Assembly (NCBI RefSeq): GCF_004153685.1
Contig: NZ_SDQD01000001.1
Span: forward strand, 124,001 to 188,000
Source of the DNA: Pollutimonas harenae
Lineage (GTDB): Bacteria; Pseudomonadota; Gammaproteobacteria; Burkholderiales; Burkholderiaceae_B
Direction of reading: 5' to 3'
Length of the DNA stretch: 64,000 nt
The position numbers and the translations under genes are program-made. Within the stretch, counting starts at the first letter, position 1. Each line of letters starts with the position of its first letter. The notes beneath the pieces were generated by a model. That model made no database searches. It saw nothing but the letters and a program-made list of their open reading frames with translations, and was not told the DNA's origin. Positions 42,583 through 52,653 of this stretch are shown here, piece after piece.

Positions 42583-45248
42583 GACGCGGCTTCCTTCAGT
42601 TCATCGTCTTGCTCAGGCACCAGAGCCTGCGCATCAGCACCCTGCGGCTCAATAAGCCATTCGCCCTCTCCGGACGGACTGATGTGCAAGGCCCCCAAGT
42701 CACGCCCCTCTGCCATGGCCGACAAAATGACATCAGACAGCGCAGGTGTAAGGCTTTTAGCGAGGATGAAGTCGATATTGCGGGCACCGCTGTCCACTTC
42801 GGTGCATCGTGCGGCAATGGTTTCCGACACGTCGCCCGCAAAGTCCAGCGTGATGCGGTTGGCGGCGGCCAGGCGTTGCGCCAGCCGACCCAGCTTCAAG
42901 TCGACAATACCCTTCAGGTAGGCTGGCGGCAGTGTGTAATAAGGCACGACCGTCATACGGGCCAGCAGCGCCGGCTTGAAGTATTTGGCCAGCAAAGGGT
43001 GTATGGCTTCCGATACGGCGTCGGGCTCGGGCCGCTCTTCACGAGTCAGGTTCTGGATTTCATCTGTGGCCAGGTTGCTGGTCAGAAACACCACCGTGTT
43101 GCTGAAGTCTATGATGCGACCTTCTCCATCAGACAAGGTACCCTTGTCGAACACTTGATAGAACAGGTTGAGCACATCGGGATGTGCCTTTTCCACCTCG
43201 TCCAGCAGCACTACCGAATACGGCCTCTTGCGCACGGCCTCGGTCAGAATGCCGCCCTCGCCATACCCCACATACCCCGGAGGCGAACCCACCAGGCGAC
43301 TGACGGTGTGCTTCTCCTGGAACTCGCTCATGTTGACCGAGACCAAAGACTGCTCGCCGCCAAACAACTGGTCGGCCACAGCCAGGGCCGTTTCTGTTTT
43401 ACCCACACCCGACGGCCCCACCAGCAAAAAGATGCCCATGGGCTGGCGCGGATCGCGCAAGCCGGATTGCGCCGCCTTGACGGCGGCCGTGATCTTGTCT
43501 ACCGCATGATCCTGGCCTCGTATGCGGGCCTTGATGTTGTCGGCCAAAGACAAGATGCCTCCGACCGCGTCGCGCTGCATCTTGCCCAAGGGCACACCCG
43601 TCCAGTCCGATACCACGCGAGCGACCGCATCGGGGTCTGTTTCGATAAAGATCAAAGGATCGCCGTCTTGAAGCTCGGCCAGCTTGTCGCAAGCCATCTT
43701 GAGCGTCTCCCGCAGGCTGGTATCGTCGGGCGCATCGTCAATTTTCCTGCGCAAGGCAATGACCTCATCAACGGCCGTCTTCTGAGCCTGCCAGCGCTCA
43801 TGCAAGGCATCGTGCCGAGCCTGGACATCGTTGTTCTCCTGGTCAATAGCAGCCAGCCGTTCGCTGTGGGCATCCGGGTTGTAGCTAGTCTCACGCTGCA
43901 AGGCCACACGCTCCCGTTCCAGGCCTGCCAAGTGACGTTCAAGCCGCTCCAGCTCCGCCGGTTTGATGCCCATGCCTATACGCACCCGCGCCGCTGCCGT
44001 GTCAAGCAGGTCGACAGCCTTGTCGGGCAGCAGACGGCCGGTGATATAACGGCTGGCTAGCTCTGCAGCGGCGACAATGGCATCGTCGCGCACAATGACG
44101 CCATGGGCGGCTTCGTAATTATCTTTCAGGCCGCGCAAGATCTGAACCGCCGTCGCAACATCGGGCTCGTCGAGTTTGACCACCTGGAAGCGTCGGGCCA
44201 GGGCCGGATCTTTCTCAAAGTATTTCTTGTATTCCGACCAGGTTGTCGCCGCTATGGTGCGCAGCTCGCCACGCGCCAACGCAGGTTTGAGCAGATTCGC
44301 GGCGTCACCGCCTCCCGTCTGTCCGCCTGCGCCTATCAGCATATGCGCTTCATCGATGAACAGGATGATGGGTTGGGTCGATGCCTTCACTTCATCGATC
44401 ACACCACGTAAACGCTTTTCAAATTCTCCCTTGACGCTGGCACCCGCCTCGAGCAGGCCCAGGTCGAGGCCCAACAGGCGCGTACCACGCAGGAACTCCG
44501 GGACATCATCCTGCACTATACGCAAGGCCAGGCCTTCAACCACAGCCGTCTTGCCAACGCCGGGTTCGCCAACGCATATCGGATTATTTTTGCGGCGCCG
44601 GGCCAGAATATCGACCATTTGTCGGATCTCGGCATCGCGCCCGAACACCGGGTCTATCTTGCCCGCTGCGGCCTTGGCCGTAAAATCTTCACAAAACTGG
44701 CTTATGGCTTCTTCACCTCGGGGCGCCGCGGCCCCTGCACCTGGCGGCCTGTCCCCGCTATGCAAGTCTACCTCTGGCGAACCAGTCGTAATGTCATCGA
44801 AATGGCTGGCCAGGGCTTCTCGCGATACGCCACGTAAAGTATCCACCCATTGCGTACCGGCACCGTAATAGCTCAGCCGCGCAACCAGCGCCAATAACAA
44901 TGCCCCGCTACGCACCCGGCTTTCGCCCAATGTAATGGAAGCGACCAGCCAGGACTCTTGTACCCACTCAGTCAGCAGACCGGAAAACACCGGCCTTCCC
45001 GGATTGCCGTTCTTCAGTTGTGCAAGACTGTCGTCAAGCTGGGCCGACAAGCGCAGCGGATCGACATCGAAATGTGCCAGTATGCGCCCCGCGTCGCTGC
45101 TCACGTCATCCAGCAAACGACGCAACATATGCTCGACACTGATTTCGTAGTGGTTACGGGACAGCGTCAATCCGGCGGCGCCTTCCAGCGCGGCCGAACA
45201 ATAGGGGTTCAGGCGTGCGAACAACGGTTTGAGTTCTACGAGCATCAT
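42579..45248 (-). CDS. tssH: T6SS sheath-recycling ATPase TssH (ClpV)
   Basis: 889 residues, AAA+ ClpB-type. Two nucleotide sites: Walker A GEPGVGKT near residue 225 with Walker B LFIDEAHMLIGAGG, and GPSGVGKTE near 610 with VVLLDEVEKAHPDV. The ClpV-specific N-terminal domain (MMLVELKPLFARLNPYCS) binds contracted TssB/TssC sheath, and a coiled-coil M domain lies between the ATPases. It disassembles sheaths after firing. Confidence 0.97.
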   Translation of the reverse strand: MMLVELKPLFARLNPYCSAALEGAAGLTLSRNHYEISVEHMLRRLLDDVSSDAGRILAHFDVDPLRLSAQLDDSLAQLKNGNPGRPVFSGLLTEWVQESWLVASITLGESRVRSGALLLALVARLSYYGAGTQWVDTLRGVSREALASHFDDITTGSPEVDLHSGDRPPGAGAAAPRGEEAISQFCEDFTAKAAAGKIDPVFGRDAEIRQMVDILARRRKNNPICVGEPGVGKTAVVEGLALRIVQDDVPEFLRGTRLLGLDLGLLEAGASVKGEFEKRLRGVIDEVKASTQPIILFIDEAHMLIGAGGQTGGGDAANLLKPALARGELRTIAATTWSEYKKYFEKDPALARRFQVVKLDEPDVATAVQILRGLKDNYEAAHGVIVRDDAIVAAAELASRYITGRLLPDKAVDLLDTAAARVRIGMGIKPAELERLERHLAGLERERVALQRETSYNPDAHSERLAAIDQENNDVQARHDALHERWQAQKTAVDEVIALRRKIDDAPDDTSLRETLKMACDKLAELQDGDPLIFIETDPDAVARVVSDWTGVPLGKMQRDAVGGILSLADNIKARIRGQDHAVDKITAAVKAAQSGLRDPRQPMGIFLLVGPSGVGKTETALAVADQLFGGEQSLVSVNMSEFQEKHTVSRLVGSPPGYVGYGEGGILTEAVRKRPYSVVLLDEVEKAHPDVLNLFYQVFDKGTLSDGEGRIIDFSNTVVFLTSNLATDEIQNLTREERPEPDAVSEAIHPLLAKYFKPALLARMTVVPYYTLPPAYLKGIVDLKLGRLAQRLAAANRITLDFAGDVSETIAARCTEVDSGARNIDFILAKSLTPALSDVILSAMAEGRDLGALHISPSGEGEWLIEPQGADAQALVPEQDDELKEAAS

Positions 45249-46285
45249 GATGGGACTCTCTGGTTTTGTAAGTGTTTCTCAAGATCAACGAGCGGCAGGA
45301 AAATTTCATCTGCCGTACGACCAGGCGAATTTTGAGCTCCAGCATCAGCTTCTGGCAGCCAGGTATTCAGGCCCAGGCTATGCCAGCCCCCGCCCAGTGC
45401 GGCAGCCTCGCGTTGCGCTGGTTCTACACGCAAGCCCAGCACACAGGCTATGGGGCTTTGCACATAATGCGTAACGGCCTGCGCCACCCGCTTGTACAAG
45501 TCTTTCCCCGGAAGCAGGCGTTCGAACACCGAGGCGGACAAGGGGCCCGCATGTATAAGGGCTTGCCCGGTGCACTCGGCGACCTGGCTGCCCAGTTGCA
45601 CGTCGTTGCCGAGGCTGCAGGCCAGCACGCCCAGGCGGCTGCGATCAGATGCGGGAATAGATACCGTACGAGGCACGCATGGCTCAACTGAAACGGGCAA
45701 GCCGTCTAACAGTCCCGATACGAGGGCCTGCAGGCCCAGCGCAGAACGTGGGTATTGATTGAAGTTGCCCGCATGGGGCAGCAGCGCACGCAGATCGCGC
45801 GATGGCGTTGCTCCCGTGTCGCGGTGCAAGCCCAGCAAGGCCATCAGTTGATTTAATCTTGTGCCATCCTTCTGTTCCAGCACGGCTAGCCAGATACGAT
45901 TTTTTTCCCAGGCCTTGAACAGCATCGGATAGAGCACTGCGTGCAGGATGTCGAGGAAATCCCGTGAGTTCGACGTACCCAGCAGTTGCTCTTCGATCAG
46001 ATCTTCGGTGTAGAAGGTAGGCAGGGGCGAAGTCACCCCGTACAGGCCGAAGAAATTGGCGGTGATGCGCAATACATCGTCTTGACGCACGATGTTGTCT
46101 ATATCTTGCTCGGGAAACGAAAGACTCAAGGCCGGGCGTACACGCACGGATCGCTCAAAAGCCTCTTCGCCCAGGTACAAGCGCAACAAGCGCAACGCTT
46201 GAAAGAAAGCGTAGCGAGACCCTTCAGCCAGCAACGGCTCTATGCTCGCTACAGAAGGCGATAGCGACCGGTCTTCGCGGGCCAT
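45245..46285 (-). CDS. tssG: T6SS baseplate protein TssG
   Basis: 346 residues, with TssG features: SRYAFFQALRLLRL near the N-terminus, FFGLYGVTSPLPTFYTEDLIEEQ and the C-terminal LGLNTWLPEADAG. With TssF and TssE it forms the baseplate wedge. Its start lies inside the end of tssF (37-bp overlap in another frame), and its stop overlaps the tssH start by 4 bp. Confidence 0.95.
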   Translation of the reverse strand: MAREDRSLSPSVASIEPLLAEGSRYAFFQALRLLRLYLGEEAFERSVRVRPALSLSFPEQDIDNIVRQDDVLRITANFFGLYGVTSPLPTFYTEDLIEEQLLGTSNSRDFLDILHAVLYPMLFKAWEKNRIWLAVLEQKDGTRLNQLMALLGLHRDTGATPSRDLRALLPHAGNFNQYPRSALGLQALVSGLLDGLPVSVEPCVPRTVSIPASDRSRLGVLACSLGNDVQLGSQVAECTGQALIHAGPLSASVFERLLPGKDLYKRVAQAVTHYVQSPIACVLGLRVEPAQREAAALGGGWHSLGLNTWLPEADAGAQNSPGRTADEIFLPLVDLEKHLQNQRVPS

Positions 46286-47973
46286 TTCAAGGTCTCTCCG
46301 TTTACTGTGTCTACCAGCGTCAGGGCGCTGAAAGTATTAAGGGCCACCGTGCCAGCCAGCAATTCATCCAGCACCGTACCGAACAGGAACATGCTGCCCA
46401 CGCCGGGAAAATGATCGCCCTGGCATTTGATTGTGACCTCGCTGCCCTGCACCGGCATGCCGCGCACCATTCGGCGTACAGGCTCAACACCAATGCTTTC
46501 TATGGACGAGATCATGCGCCGGGCGGCGGCATGGCGTTGAACACTGGACTGCCGCGATGGCAGGTACAGGGACAGCAGATCTTGCAACTGGTTATCGGTG
46601 GCCAACGACAGATGGTTGGCATTCAAGTGCGACAGCACTCTCCAGAGCAACGCACTGTCGAAAGTCGGCGGGCTGTAAGGCGTTACCCCCAGAATATTGC
46701 GAAAGGCTATGCGCGGCGGCGATTTATCAGTAGGCTCGCTGATGTCACCCAGTCGCAGGCCTTCGGGTAAGTGGCCATGTGTGCAACTCAGGCGGGCTGA
46801 AAGCGTGAGTGGCTGGGGGTCAGCTTGCGGCACGTAGGGCAGGCTCAGATAGTGGTCATAACCCCGCCCCAGGGCCGAGGGGCGTATGCGCAGGTTATAG
46901 CTGGTGCTGTCGTCGCCACGGAATGCAGAAAACGAGTGGTATTCCTGCTCTTGTCCGTCGGGCGATCGGGCCAGAACCTGCTTCACTGCATAAATCTGTT
47001 CAGCCTGGCGGTTGCTGCGTGCAACAGGCTGGATTTTGTAATCGGGCTGGCGGTGATCAACGCGTATCGGATGGGCATCGACATTGACCAGATTGGCTGC
47101 CGGCGTGGCATTCATCACAAAGCTATCACGCCCCACGGACGGTGCCCAGTCAGGAACATGGTCAAACAAAAACTGAACCGAAAAATCACGGGCGACAGAT
47201 CGGCCAGGCCAGCGCGAAAATCCCGACAAATCAATGAACAGCAGTTTTTCAGGCAAAGCGAAATATTCGTGCAGAATACGCCAGGCTGGGTGTGCATTAC
47301 CCGGCCAGGGCAACAGGCCCAGGTCGGGGTTCAGCCCTGCTGGCTTGATGCATGAAGGCGGCAAGCTGGCAACAGGGCCGCCTTCGGAAGAAATGCGTAC
47401 CTCCCGCACATGACGCATGAGCAGCAAGTACAGCCGGGTTGCATCGGCATGGGCACCACCCAGGAAGAAGCGCAGGCTGTCATTTTTCCAGCTTCCTGCC
47501 TTGATGCCCGTATAACGCATGCGCAGGCGCAGTGTACGCGCCTGCGCACCCCCGCCCTCCCACACCGCGGCTGTCAATTCAACAGGCTCTATCGTGACGG
47601 GAAAAGAAGACCGGAAAACCAGTCGCTGCCCTTCAATCGGCGCGCTTGAGAACTCAGTGTCAGCGGCAACGGTCACGGCCTCTTCCAGCTGCATCCTGGG
47701 CTCATATTGCATGATGGTCATGCAGGGCAGCGGGCGTAAAAAATTGGGGAACAGCAGTTGAGCAAGGTTCTGGATAAACTCGGGAAAATCATCTTCCAGA
47801 CGGTGCCGGATCAAGCCGGTCAGGAAGGCGACACCTTCCAGCAAGCGCTCGACGTCTGGATCGCTCGCGCGATCGGCACCCAGCAAGGGCGCCAGCGCAG
47901 GATTACTCTGGGCGAACTCCGAGCCCAGCTTGCGCAGATTGGCCAGCTCTTGTTCGTAGTACCGATTCAGCAT
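46249..47973 (-). CDS. tssF: T6SS baseplate protein TssF
   Basis: 574 residues matching VasA/TssF: RYYEQELANLRKLGSEFAQSNPALAPLL at the start, DPDVERLLEGVAFLTGLIRHRLEDDFPEF and the C-terminal RPSALGRGYDHYLSLPYVPQ-type segment. GAGGAGG a few bases ahead of the ATG. It runs 37 bp into tssG. Confidence 0.96.
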   Translation of the reverse strand: MLNRYYEQELANLRKLGSEFAQSNPALAPLLGADRASDPDVERLLEGVAFLTGLIRHRLEDDFPEFIQNLAQLLFPNFLRPLPCMTIMQYEPRMQLEEAVTVAADTEFSSAPIEGQRLVFRSSFPVTIEPVELTAAVWEGGGAQARTLRLRMRYTGIKAGSWKNDSLRFFLGGAHADATRLYLLLMRHVREVRISSEGGPVASLPPSCIKPAGLNPDLGLLPWPGNAHPAWRILHEYFALPEKLLFIDLSGFSRWPGRSVARDFSVQFLFDHVPDWAPSVGRDSFVMNATPAANLVNVDAHPIRVDHRQPDYKIQPVARSNRQAEQIYAVKQVLARSPDGQEQEYHSFSAFRGDDSTSYNLRIRPSALGRGYDHYLSLPYVPQADPQPLTLSARLSCTHGHLPEGLRLGDISEPTDKSPPRIAFRNILGVTPYSPPTFDSALLWRVLSHLNANHLSLATDNQLQDLLSLYLPSRQSSVQRHAAARRMISSIESIGVEPVRRMVRGMPVQGSEVTIKCQGDHFPGVGSMFLFGTVLDELLAGTVALNTFSALTLVDTVNGETLKWPAKTGRYRLL

Positions 47974-47977
47974 TTAT

Positions 47978-48397
47978 TCATTGCCTCCTCAGGGAGACCC
48001 TGCCATTGGCCGCAACCTGCGTCGTCAGTCTTACTGGCACTTCGCGGTCGTCGACATTGACCGTGCCGGAAATCGAAAAGGCAAGGGTCAGTACCTCGTC
48101 GCGATTGGCGGTAAAGACGATTTGCGGTTGGCGCAAACGGGGCTCGTAGCGCTGGATCATACGACTCATGTCCTGAACAATCTGATCTGTCGTGCCAGTA
48201 CTGAAGGAGCCTGCCAGGTTAGTAAAGTCAGGTACCCCAAATTCGGGATCCACAGGCACACTACCCTGCCGCGTATTCAGTATGCGGCGCAGGTGCTCCA
48301 GTATGGAGTTGACGAGGATTTCACTACGGGAATTTTGCCCCCGCCCACCCTCGGCACCCAGACTGGAGATATGTTCCAGAAGTCGACACTCGTTCAT
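47978..48397 (-). CDS. tssE: T6SS baseplate protein TssE (gp25-like)
   Basis: 139 residues of the gp25-like family (ILVNSILEHLRRILNTRQGSVPVDPEFGVPDF, then the EPR-type motif YEPRLRQPQIVF). It nucleates the sheath at the baseplate. Four bases separate it from tssF. Confidence 0.95.
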   Translation of the reverse strand: MNECRLLEHISSLGAEGGRGQNSRSEILVNSILEHLRRILNTRQGSVPVDPEFGVPDFTNLAGSFSTGTTDQIVQDMSRMIQRYEPRLRQPQIVFTANRDEVLTLAFSISGTVNVDDREVPVRLTTQVAANGRVSLRRQ

Positions 48398-48441
48398 GAG
48401 AATGGAAGCGCGGCAAGCCGCGCCCCTTGTTCCTTGTCAGC

Positions 48442-48927
48442 TTACTTGGGAGCCAGCCATGAGTCCTCGGCTTCGATGCCGTCGGGCTCCCATGTCCAGA
48501 CAATTTTTTCGTAAGTCAGGCCCACATCTTCCATATGCCCCATCTGACGATTGTCCGGATGCAGACAATTGGGCACCCATAGGCGCGTACCAACGATCAC
48601 GGCCTTTTCCAGATGAATGGTGTAGTACTTTTCTTCAGTACCCTTGGGACTGATGCGGTAGAACTCCAGATCGACCGTCTTCATCTGCTCACCGGAGCAC
48701 AACGCCTGGTAAAGCTTGGGAGACGACTTGTCGATCTCTTTGGTCAGCGTGATGCCCAGGTGCTGGCGCTTGCCGGAGGGAAGGCCGCTTTGTGGATTCT
48801 TGGGCAGCTCGATATGATGTTCAACGGCTTGCACGAGGACTTTTCCTTCGTGGCCGGATACTTCGCAGGAGCCTTCGATTTTTCCTTGATTCTCACCTTC
48901 CAGAGTGAGGTAGCACGGCATTGGCAT
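48442..48927 (-). CDS. hcp: T6SS inner-tube protein Hcp (TssD)
   Basis: 161 residues, Hcp1 family: MPCYLTLEGENQGKIEGSC at the start, RQHLGITLTKEIDKSSPKLYQAL and the closing YEKIVWTWEPDGIEAEDSW. It forms the stacked hexameric inner tube and is also secreted. AAGGAA lies seven bases ahead of the ATG. A hairpin in the 101-base spacer after tssC could tune hcp level. Confidence 0.96.
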   Translation of the reverse strand: MPMPCYLTLEGENQGKIEGSCEVSGHEGKVLVQAVEHHIELPKNPQSGLPSGKRQHLGITLTKEIDKSSPKLYQALCSGEQMKTVDLEFYRISPKGTEEKYYTIHLEKAVIVGTRLWVPNCLHPDNRQMGHMEDVGLTYEKIVWTWEPDGIEAEDSWLAPK

Positions 48928-48977
48928 GATAAACTTTCCTTGCAGTTAATGAGTTGAAATGCAGGTACTGCTGAAGT

Positions 48978-49015
48978 CCCGGTGACGTGCGGGTGGCACC
49001 CTGCGCGCCACCGGG
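48978..49015 (-). repeat. Nested hairpin in the tssC-hcp spacer
   Basis: Outer arms CCCGGTG (48978-48984) and CACCGGG (49009-49015) are exact complements, with a further GGGTG/CACCC pair inside. No U-tract follows. Position after tssC and ahead of hcp suggests an mRNA end or processing/stability element. Confidence 0.5.
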
Positions 49016-49028
49016 CATAGTTTGTGGG

Positions 49029-50516
49029 TCAACCTTTATCAAGCTTGCCCACAAGCGAAAGCGTGAAAGAAGCCCCCATGTACTTAAAGTGCGGGCGCAC
49101 CTTCAAACCTACGCGATACCATCCCGGGTCGCCTTCCACGTCCGAGACTGTCACTTCTGCCTGTCGCAGCGGCCTCCTGCTGCGCACGCCGGCGGCCGGG
49201 TTATCCATGTCGGCCACATACTGGCGTATCCAGGTATTGAGTTCGGTCTCCAGGTCATTGCGCTCCTTCCATGTACCGATGTTTTCGCGTTGTATGACCT
49301 TGATGTAATGCGCGAGCCGGCTGACCACAAAGATATACGGCAGTTGCGTGCCCAGCTTGTAGTTCAGCTCCGCCTGCTTGCCCTCGGGGTTGTTGCCGAA
49401 GAACTTGGGCTTTTGCACCGAGTTGGCCGAGAAGAACGCGGCATTGTCCGTGTTCTTGCGCATGGTGAGCGAGATAAAACCCTGCTCGGCCAGTTCGAAT
49501 TCACGACGCTCCGAAATCAGCACCTCGGTCGGGATCTTCACTTGGGCTTCACCCATGGCTTCATAGTTGTAGACCGGTAAATCACCCACCGTACCGCCGC
49601 CTTGAGGCCCTATAATGTTCGCGCACCAGCGATACTGCGCAAAGCTTTCAGACAGGCGGCTGGCAAAAGCGAACGCTGCATTGCCCCACAGGAAATCTTT
49701 GTTGCCACCGCCTACATCCTCGTTGTAGCGGAACTTCTTGGTGGGCACGGTTTCATCGCCATAAGGCACACGCAGAAGAAAATTCGGCATGGTCAGGCCG
49801 ACGAAACGCGCATCCTCCGACTCGCGGAACGCATTCCACTTCGCATACTGTGGCCCTTCAAACACCGCCGACAAGTCCTTCAGGTTTGCCAGATCCGAAT
49901 AGGAATCCAGTCCGAAGAACTGCGGTCCAGCGGCAGCGATAAAAGGAGCATGCGCCATCGCGGAAACACTGGCGATCGACTGCAGCAACTTGATATCCTG
50001 GCCGCCAGGGCCAAAATCGTAGTTGCCGATGATGGTTCCTATGGGTTCGCCGCCGAACTGTCCGAATTCTGCCGTATACACCGCCTTATACAATCCGGAG
50101 CGTGTAACGTCCGGCGCATCTTCAAAGTCGGCCAGCAAGTCTTCCTTGGAAACGTTCAGGATTTCAATGCGGTTGTTTTCGCGAAAATCCGTACGGTCGA
50201 CCAGGAACTTCAGTGAACGCCAGGACGATTCCATTTTCTGGAATGATTCCTCGTGCATGATGGCATCGACTTGCTGGCACAATTTGCGATCCAGGCCTGC
50301 AATCATTTCGTCGATCATGCCCTGGCTGACTTTTTCCTTGGCCCGGCTCGGTTCCAGCAGCTCGGCAACAAAGGCTTCCAGACCCTGTCGCGTCATGGAA
50401 TAAGCATCATCGTCCGGCCTGATGCGTGTGGACTCGATCAGTTGATCAATAAGCGAGCCTTCGGCCTGTGCCGCCGGCTGGGTCGAATCCTGTTGTGCTT
50501 GGGTGTTCTCGCTCAT
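49029..50516 (-). CDS. tssC: T6SS sheath large subunit TssC
   Basis: 495 residues, TssC/VipB family: LDRKLCQQVDAIMHEESFQKMESSWRSLKFLVDRTDF region, GGEPIGTIIGNYDFGPGG, and the C-terminal RPLRQAEVTVSDVEGDPGWY. With TssB it makes the contractile sheath. The AAGGAG ribosome site overlaps the tssB stop. Confidence 0.97.
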   Translation of the reverse strand: MSENTQAQQDSTQPAAQAEGSLIDQLIESTRIRPDDDAYSMTRQGLEAFVAELLEPSRAKEKVSQGMIDEMIAGLDRKLCQQVDAIMHEESFQKMESSWRSLKFLVDRTDFRENNRIEILNVSKEDLLADFEDAPDVTRSGLYKAVYTAEFGQFGGEPIGTIIGNYDFGPGGQDIKLLQSIASVSAMAHAPFIAAAGPQFFGLDSYSDLANLKDLSAVFEGPQYAKWNAFRESEDARFVGLTMPNFLLRVPYGDETVPTKKFRYNEDVGGGNKDFLWGNAAFAFASRLSESFAQYRWCANIIGPQGGGTVGDLPVYNYEAMGEAQVKIPTEVLISERREFELAEQGFISLTMRKNTDNAAFFSANSVQKPKFFGNNPEGKQAELNYKLGTQLPYIFVVSRLAHYIKVIQRENIGTWKERNDLETELNTWIRQYVADMDNPAAGVRSRRPLRQAEVTVSDVEGDPGWYRVGLKVRPHFKYMGASFTLSLVGKLDKG

Positions 50517-50521
50517 GTAGC

Positions 50522-51040
50522 TTACTCCTTGCCTTGCGCATCAGGGTCGGCGTCTTGCACGCCAAGTTCACCTAACAGGCGCTCACGGGCACCTTCATCC
50601 TGGATCAGGGCCTGCAGCTTTTTACGAAACTCGGGCAGGTTGCCCAAAGGCCCTTTCAGCGCCTTGAGTGCTTCACGCAGCTCGACCAGCTGACGCAGCT
50701 CCGGCACCTGCTCCACAATGGCGTCTGGCTCAAAATCACGGATATTTTCAAACTTGAGCGTGACCGGAATCTGCTCATCCTCGACAGGCTTATCCGACAA
50801 GCGATTGGGTACGGCCATGGTCAGGCCCAGCCCTTGCCCCTTGAGCACATCATTGAAGCTGTCCTTGTCCACTTGTATGGGCTTGCGCTCGTCCACCGGG
50901 GTCTCTGATTCTTTCTGCGTGAAGTCGCCAATGACGAGCTGCTTGAGCGGGAGTTCTACTTGCTCCTGGGCGTCACCGGTGGATGGCTTATATACAATGT
51001 TTACACGTTCCTTGGGGGCTACAGATCCTTCTTTGGCCAT
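50522..51040 (-). CDS. tssB: T6SS sheath small subunit TssB
   Basis: 172 residues, TssB/VipA: RVNIVYKPSTGDAQEQVELPLKQLVIGDFT, IPVTLKFENIRDFEPDAIVEQVPEL and the C-terminal helix that contacts ClpV. AAGGAG ahead of the ATG. Confidence 0.97.
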   Translation of the reverse strand: MAKEGSVAPKERVNIVYKPSTGDAQEQVELPLKQLVIGDFTQKESETPVDERKPIQVDKDSFNDVLKGQGLGLTMAVPNRLSDKPVEDEQIPVTLKFENIRDFEPDAIVEQVPELRQLVELREALKALKGPLGNLPEFRKKLQALIQDEGARERLLGELGVQDADPDAQGKE

Positions 51041-51066
51041 TTTCCTCTCCTTGGGACTGAATGAAA

Positions 51067-52653
51067 TCAGTCAACGGTTGATTGCGACAGCTGCCACGCA
51101 GCCTGAACATCGACACGGGACAAACGTCCCAGCATGGGCACTGCGGGTGCGGCACCGTCGGTACGGCGCCGCAGTTCGATACCCGCCGCCAGTTCCAGTG
51201 CCTGCCGGGCCAAGTCCGGTTCCCAGGTGGATAGGTGATGGATGTCGAGTTCTTCTATCAGCGGGGCGATCACGGCCCGCATATCAGTCTTGACGTCAAA
51301 TCGGTGTATCAGGTGGCACTGAGCCAGTCGCAGCCTAAAGCTCGCCCGACGGCTTTCTGCAGCGCGCACCGCTACCTGTAACTGCGACAAGGCATCCTCC
51401 AGCTTTCCTGCGACGGCCTGGCCTTCCGCCTCATGCGCCAGGGCCGTGATGGCATCACGCTCAGATGTGGTGCTGCCCGAATCGCCGGATGCCTGCAAAG
51501 CATCGAGCCATGCTTGTGTGGTCGGGTCTGCAAAAGCCTGGCCATCGCTGAAAGTCAGCTCCGTGAGTCCGGGGAGCCGGGCCATGAAGTGCGTCGTCTC
51601 TAGCGCAAGAGACTCTGCGGCCTGGCTGGCTTTCAGCTGTGTCAAAGCCATATGGCTGGCACGGCTCAAATCCAGCCAATACGGGAAGGACGCCAGGCGT
51701 GCCTCGGCATAACGAATAATGGCCTCCGGCTCGCCCCCTTTCAGTACCTGCCCGAAGGTATCGATCAACTGCCCAGGTGGCGGCGGCAGGCGAGTGCTGC
51801 GCCCTTGCGCGGGAGGTAACTGCTCGAGCGCCGTCCAGGCACAAACACGATTCAAGCGGAACAACATGGGCGCAGTAACCCGCTCCTGCATCAGCCATGA
51901 CACCAGCGGATGCAGGCTGCCAAGTGCGTGCTCGACTGCGCTGGCGGTATCGGCCCCGTTGTCCGGCATTTTGACTGCAGCAGCCTGCAACGCGGGCATG
52001 GCTGTGCTCGATGCTACGGGAGCGTTTGAGCTTGTCGATGCGAGCTGAGACTCGACCGGCGCAGTCGGCTGGGCAGACTCGGCCGAATCGGCGACCTGCT
52101 CTACCGGCAAACGGCGCATGATGGCACTGAGCCCATAGAACGCCGGAGCTTCTTCATCACGGCTTTGCCATGCGGCGTCCAGCGCGTCCCAGTCCTCCAA
52201 CATTTGAATATGCTGTTCAGAAGGCATGGCCGACATCTGCATGATGGCCTGCTCATCCAGAGCTGACGTCAATTGATCCAGCAGCCACTGCATCTGATTG
52301 CGGCGCCCACGCAAGCGGGACGCCGGAGGCGACATATCCTCCCAGTAAGTCTCGACCAAGTCACGCAATATGTGGACACCGTCTGCCAGACCCGACAAAC
52401 CATGCTGATAAAACAGCGCCGTCGCAAGCCAAGTGGCAACCGCCAGGTCCTTGCCCTCGTTCTGCAGTACGGTCGCACTCAATCTGGCGACAACTGCCCA
52501 TTCAATGCCTTGCCCGGCATGCAAATCTGTCAACCTGTCCAGTTGAGATTGCAACTTATCGAAGCTTTCTCCATCGCGTGGATTCATGCCGGCAGGCTGT
52601 GAAGCACTGACGGGTACTGAACCCAGATTACGCACGGAGGTGTTTTCAGACAC
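51067..52653 (-). CDS. tssA: T6SS baseplate/sheath cap protein TssA
   Basis: 528 residues with the ImpA N-terminal domain (LVETYWEDMSPPASRLRGRRNQMQWLLDQL) and a VasJ-type C-terminal half. TssA helps assemble and cap the tail. The first gene of the T6SS transcription unit. It begins with GTG at 52653 and a poor ribosome site (AGGCG upstream). An Ala/Ser/Pro-rich linker (about 190-235) joins the halves. Confidence 0.93.
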   Translation of the reverse strand: MSENTSVRNLGSVPVSASQPAGMNPRDGESFDKLQSQLDRLTDLHAGQGIEWAVVARLSATVLQNEGKDLAVATWLATALFYQHGLSGLADGVHILRDLVETYWEDMSPPASRLRGRRNQMQWLLDQLTSALDEQAIMQMSAMPSEQHIQMLEDWDALDAAWQSRDEEAPAFYGLSAIMRRLPVEQVADSAESAQPTAPVESQLASTSSNAPVASSTAMPALQAAAVKMPDNGADTASAVEHALGSLHPLVSWLMQERVTAPMLFRLNRVCAWTALEQLPPAQGRSTRLPPPPGQLIDTFGQVLKGGEPEAIIRYAEARLASFPYWLDLSRASHMALTQLKASQAAESLALETTHFMARLPGLTELTFSDGQAFADPTTQAWLDALQASGDSGSTTSERDAITALAHEAEGQAVAGKLEDALSQLQVAVRAAESRRASFRLRLAQCHLIHRFDVKTDMRAVIAPLIEELDIHHLSTWEPDLARQALELAAGIELRRRTDGAAPAVPMLGRLSRVDVQAAWQLSQSTVD

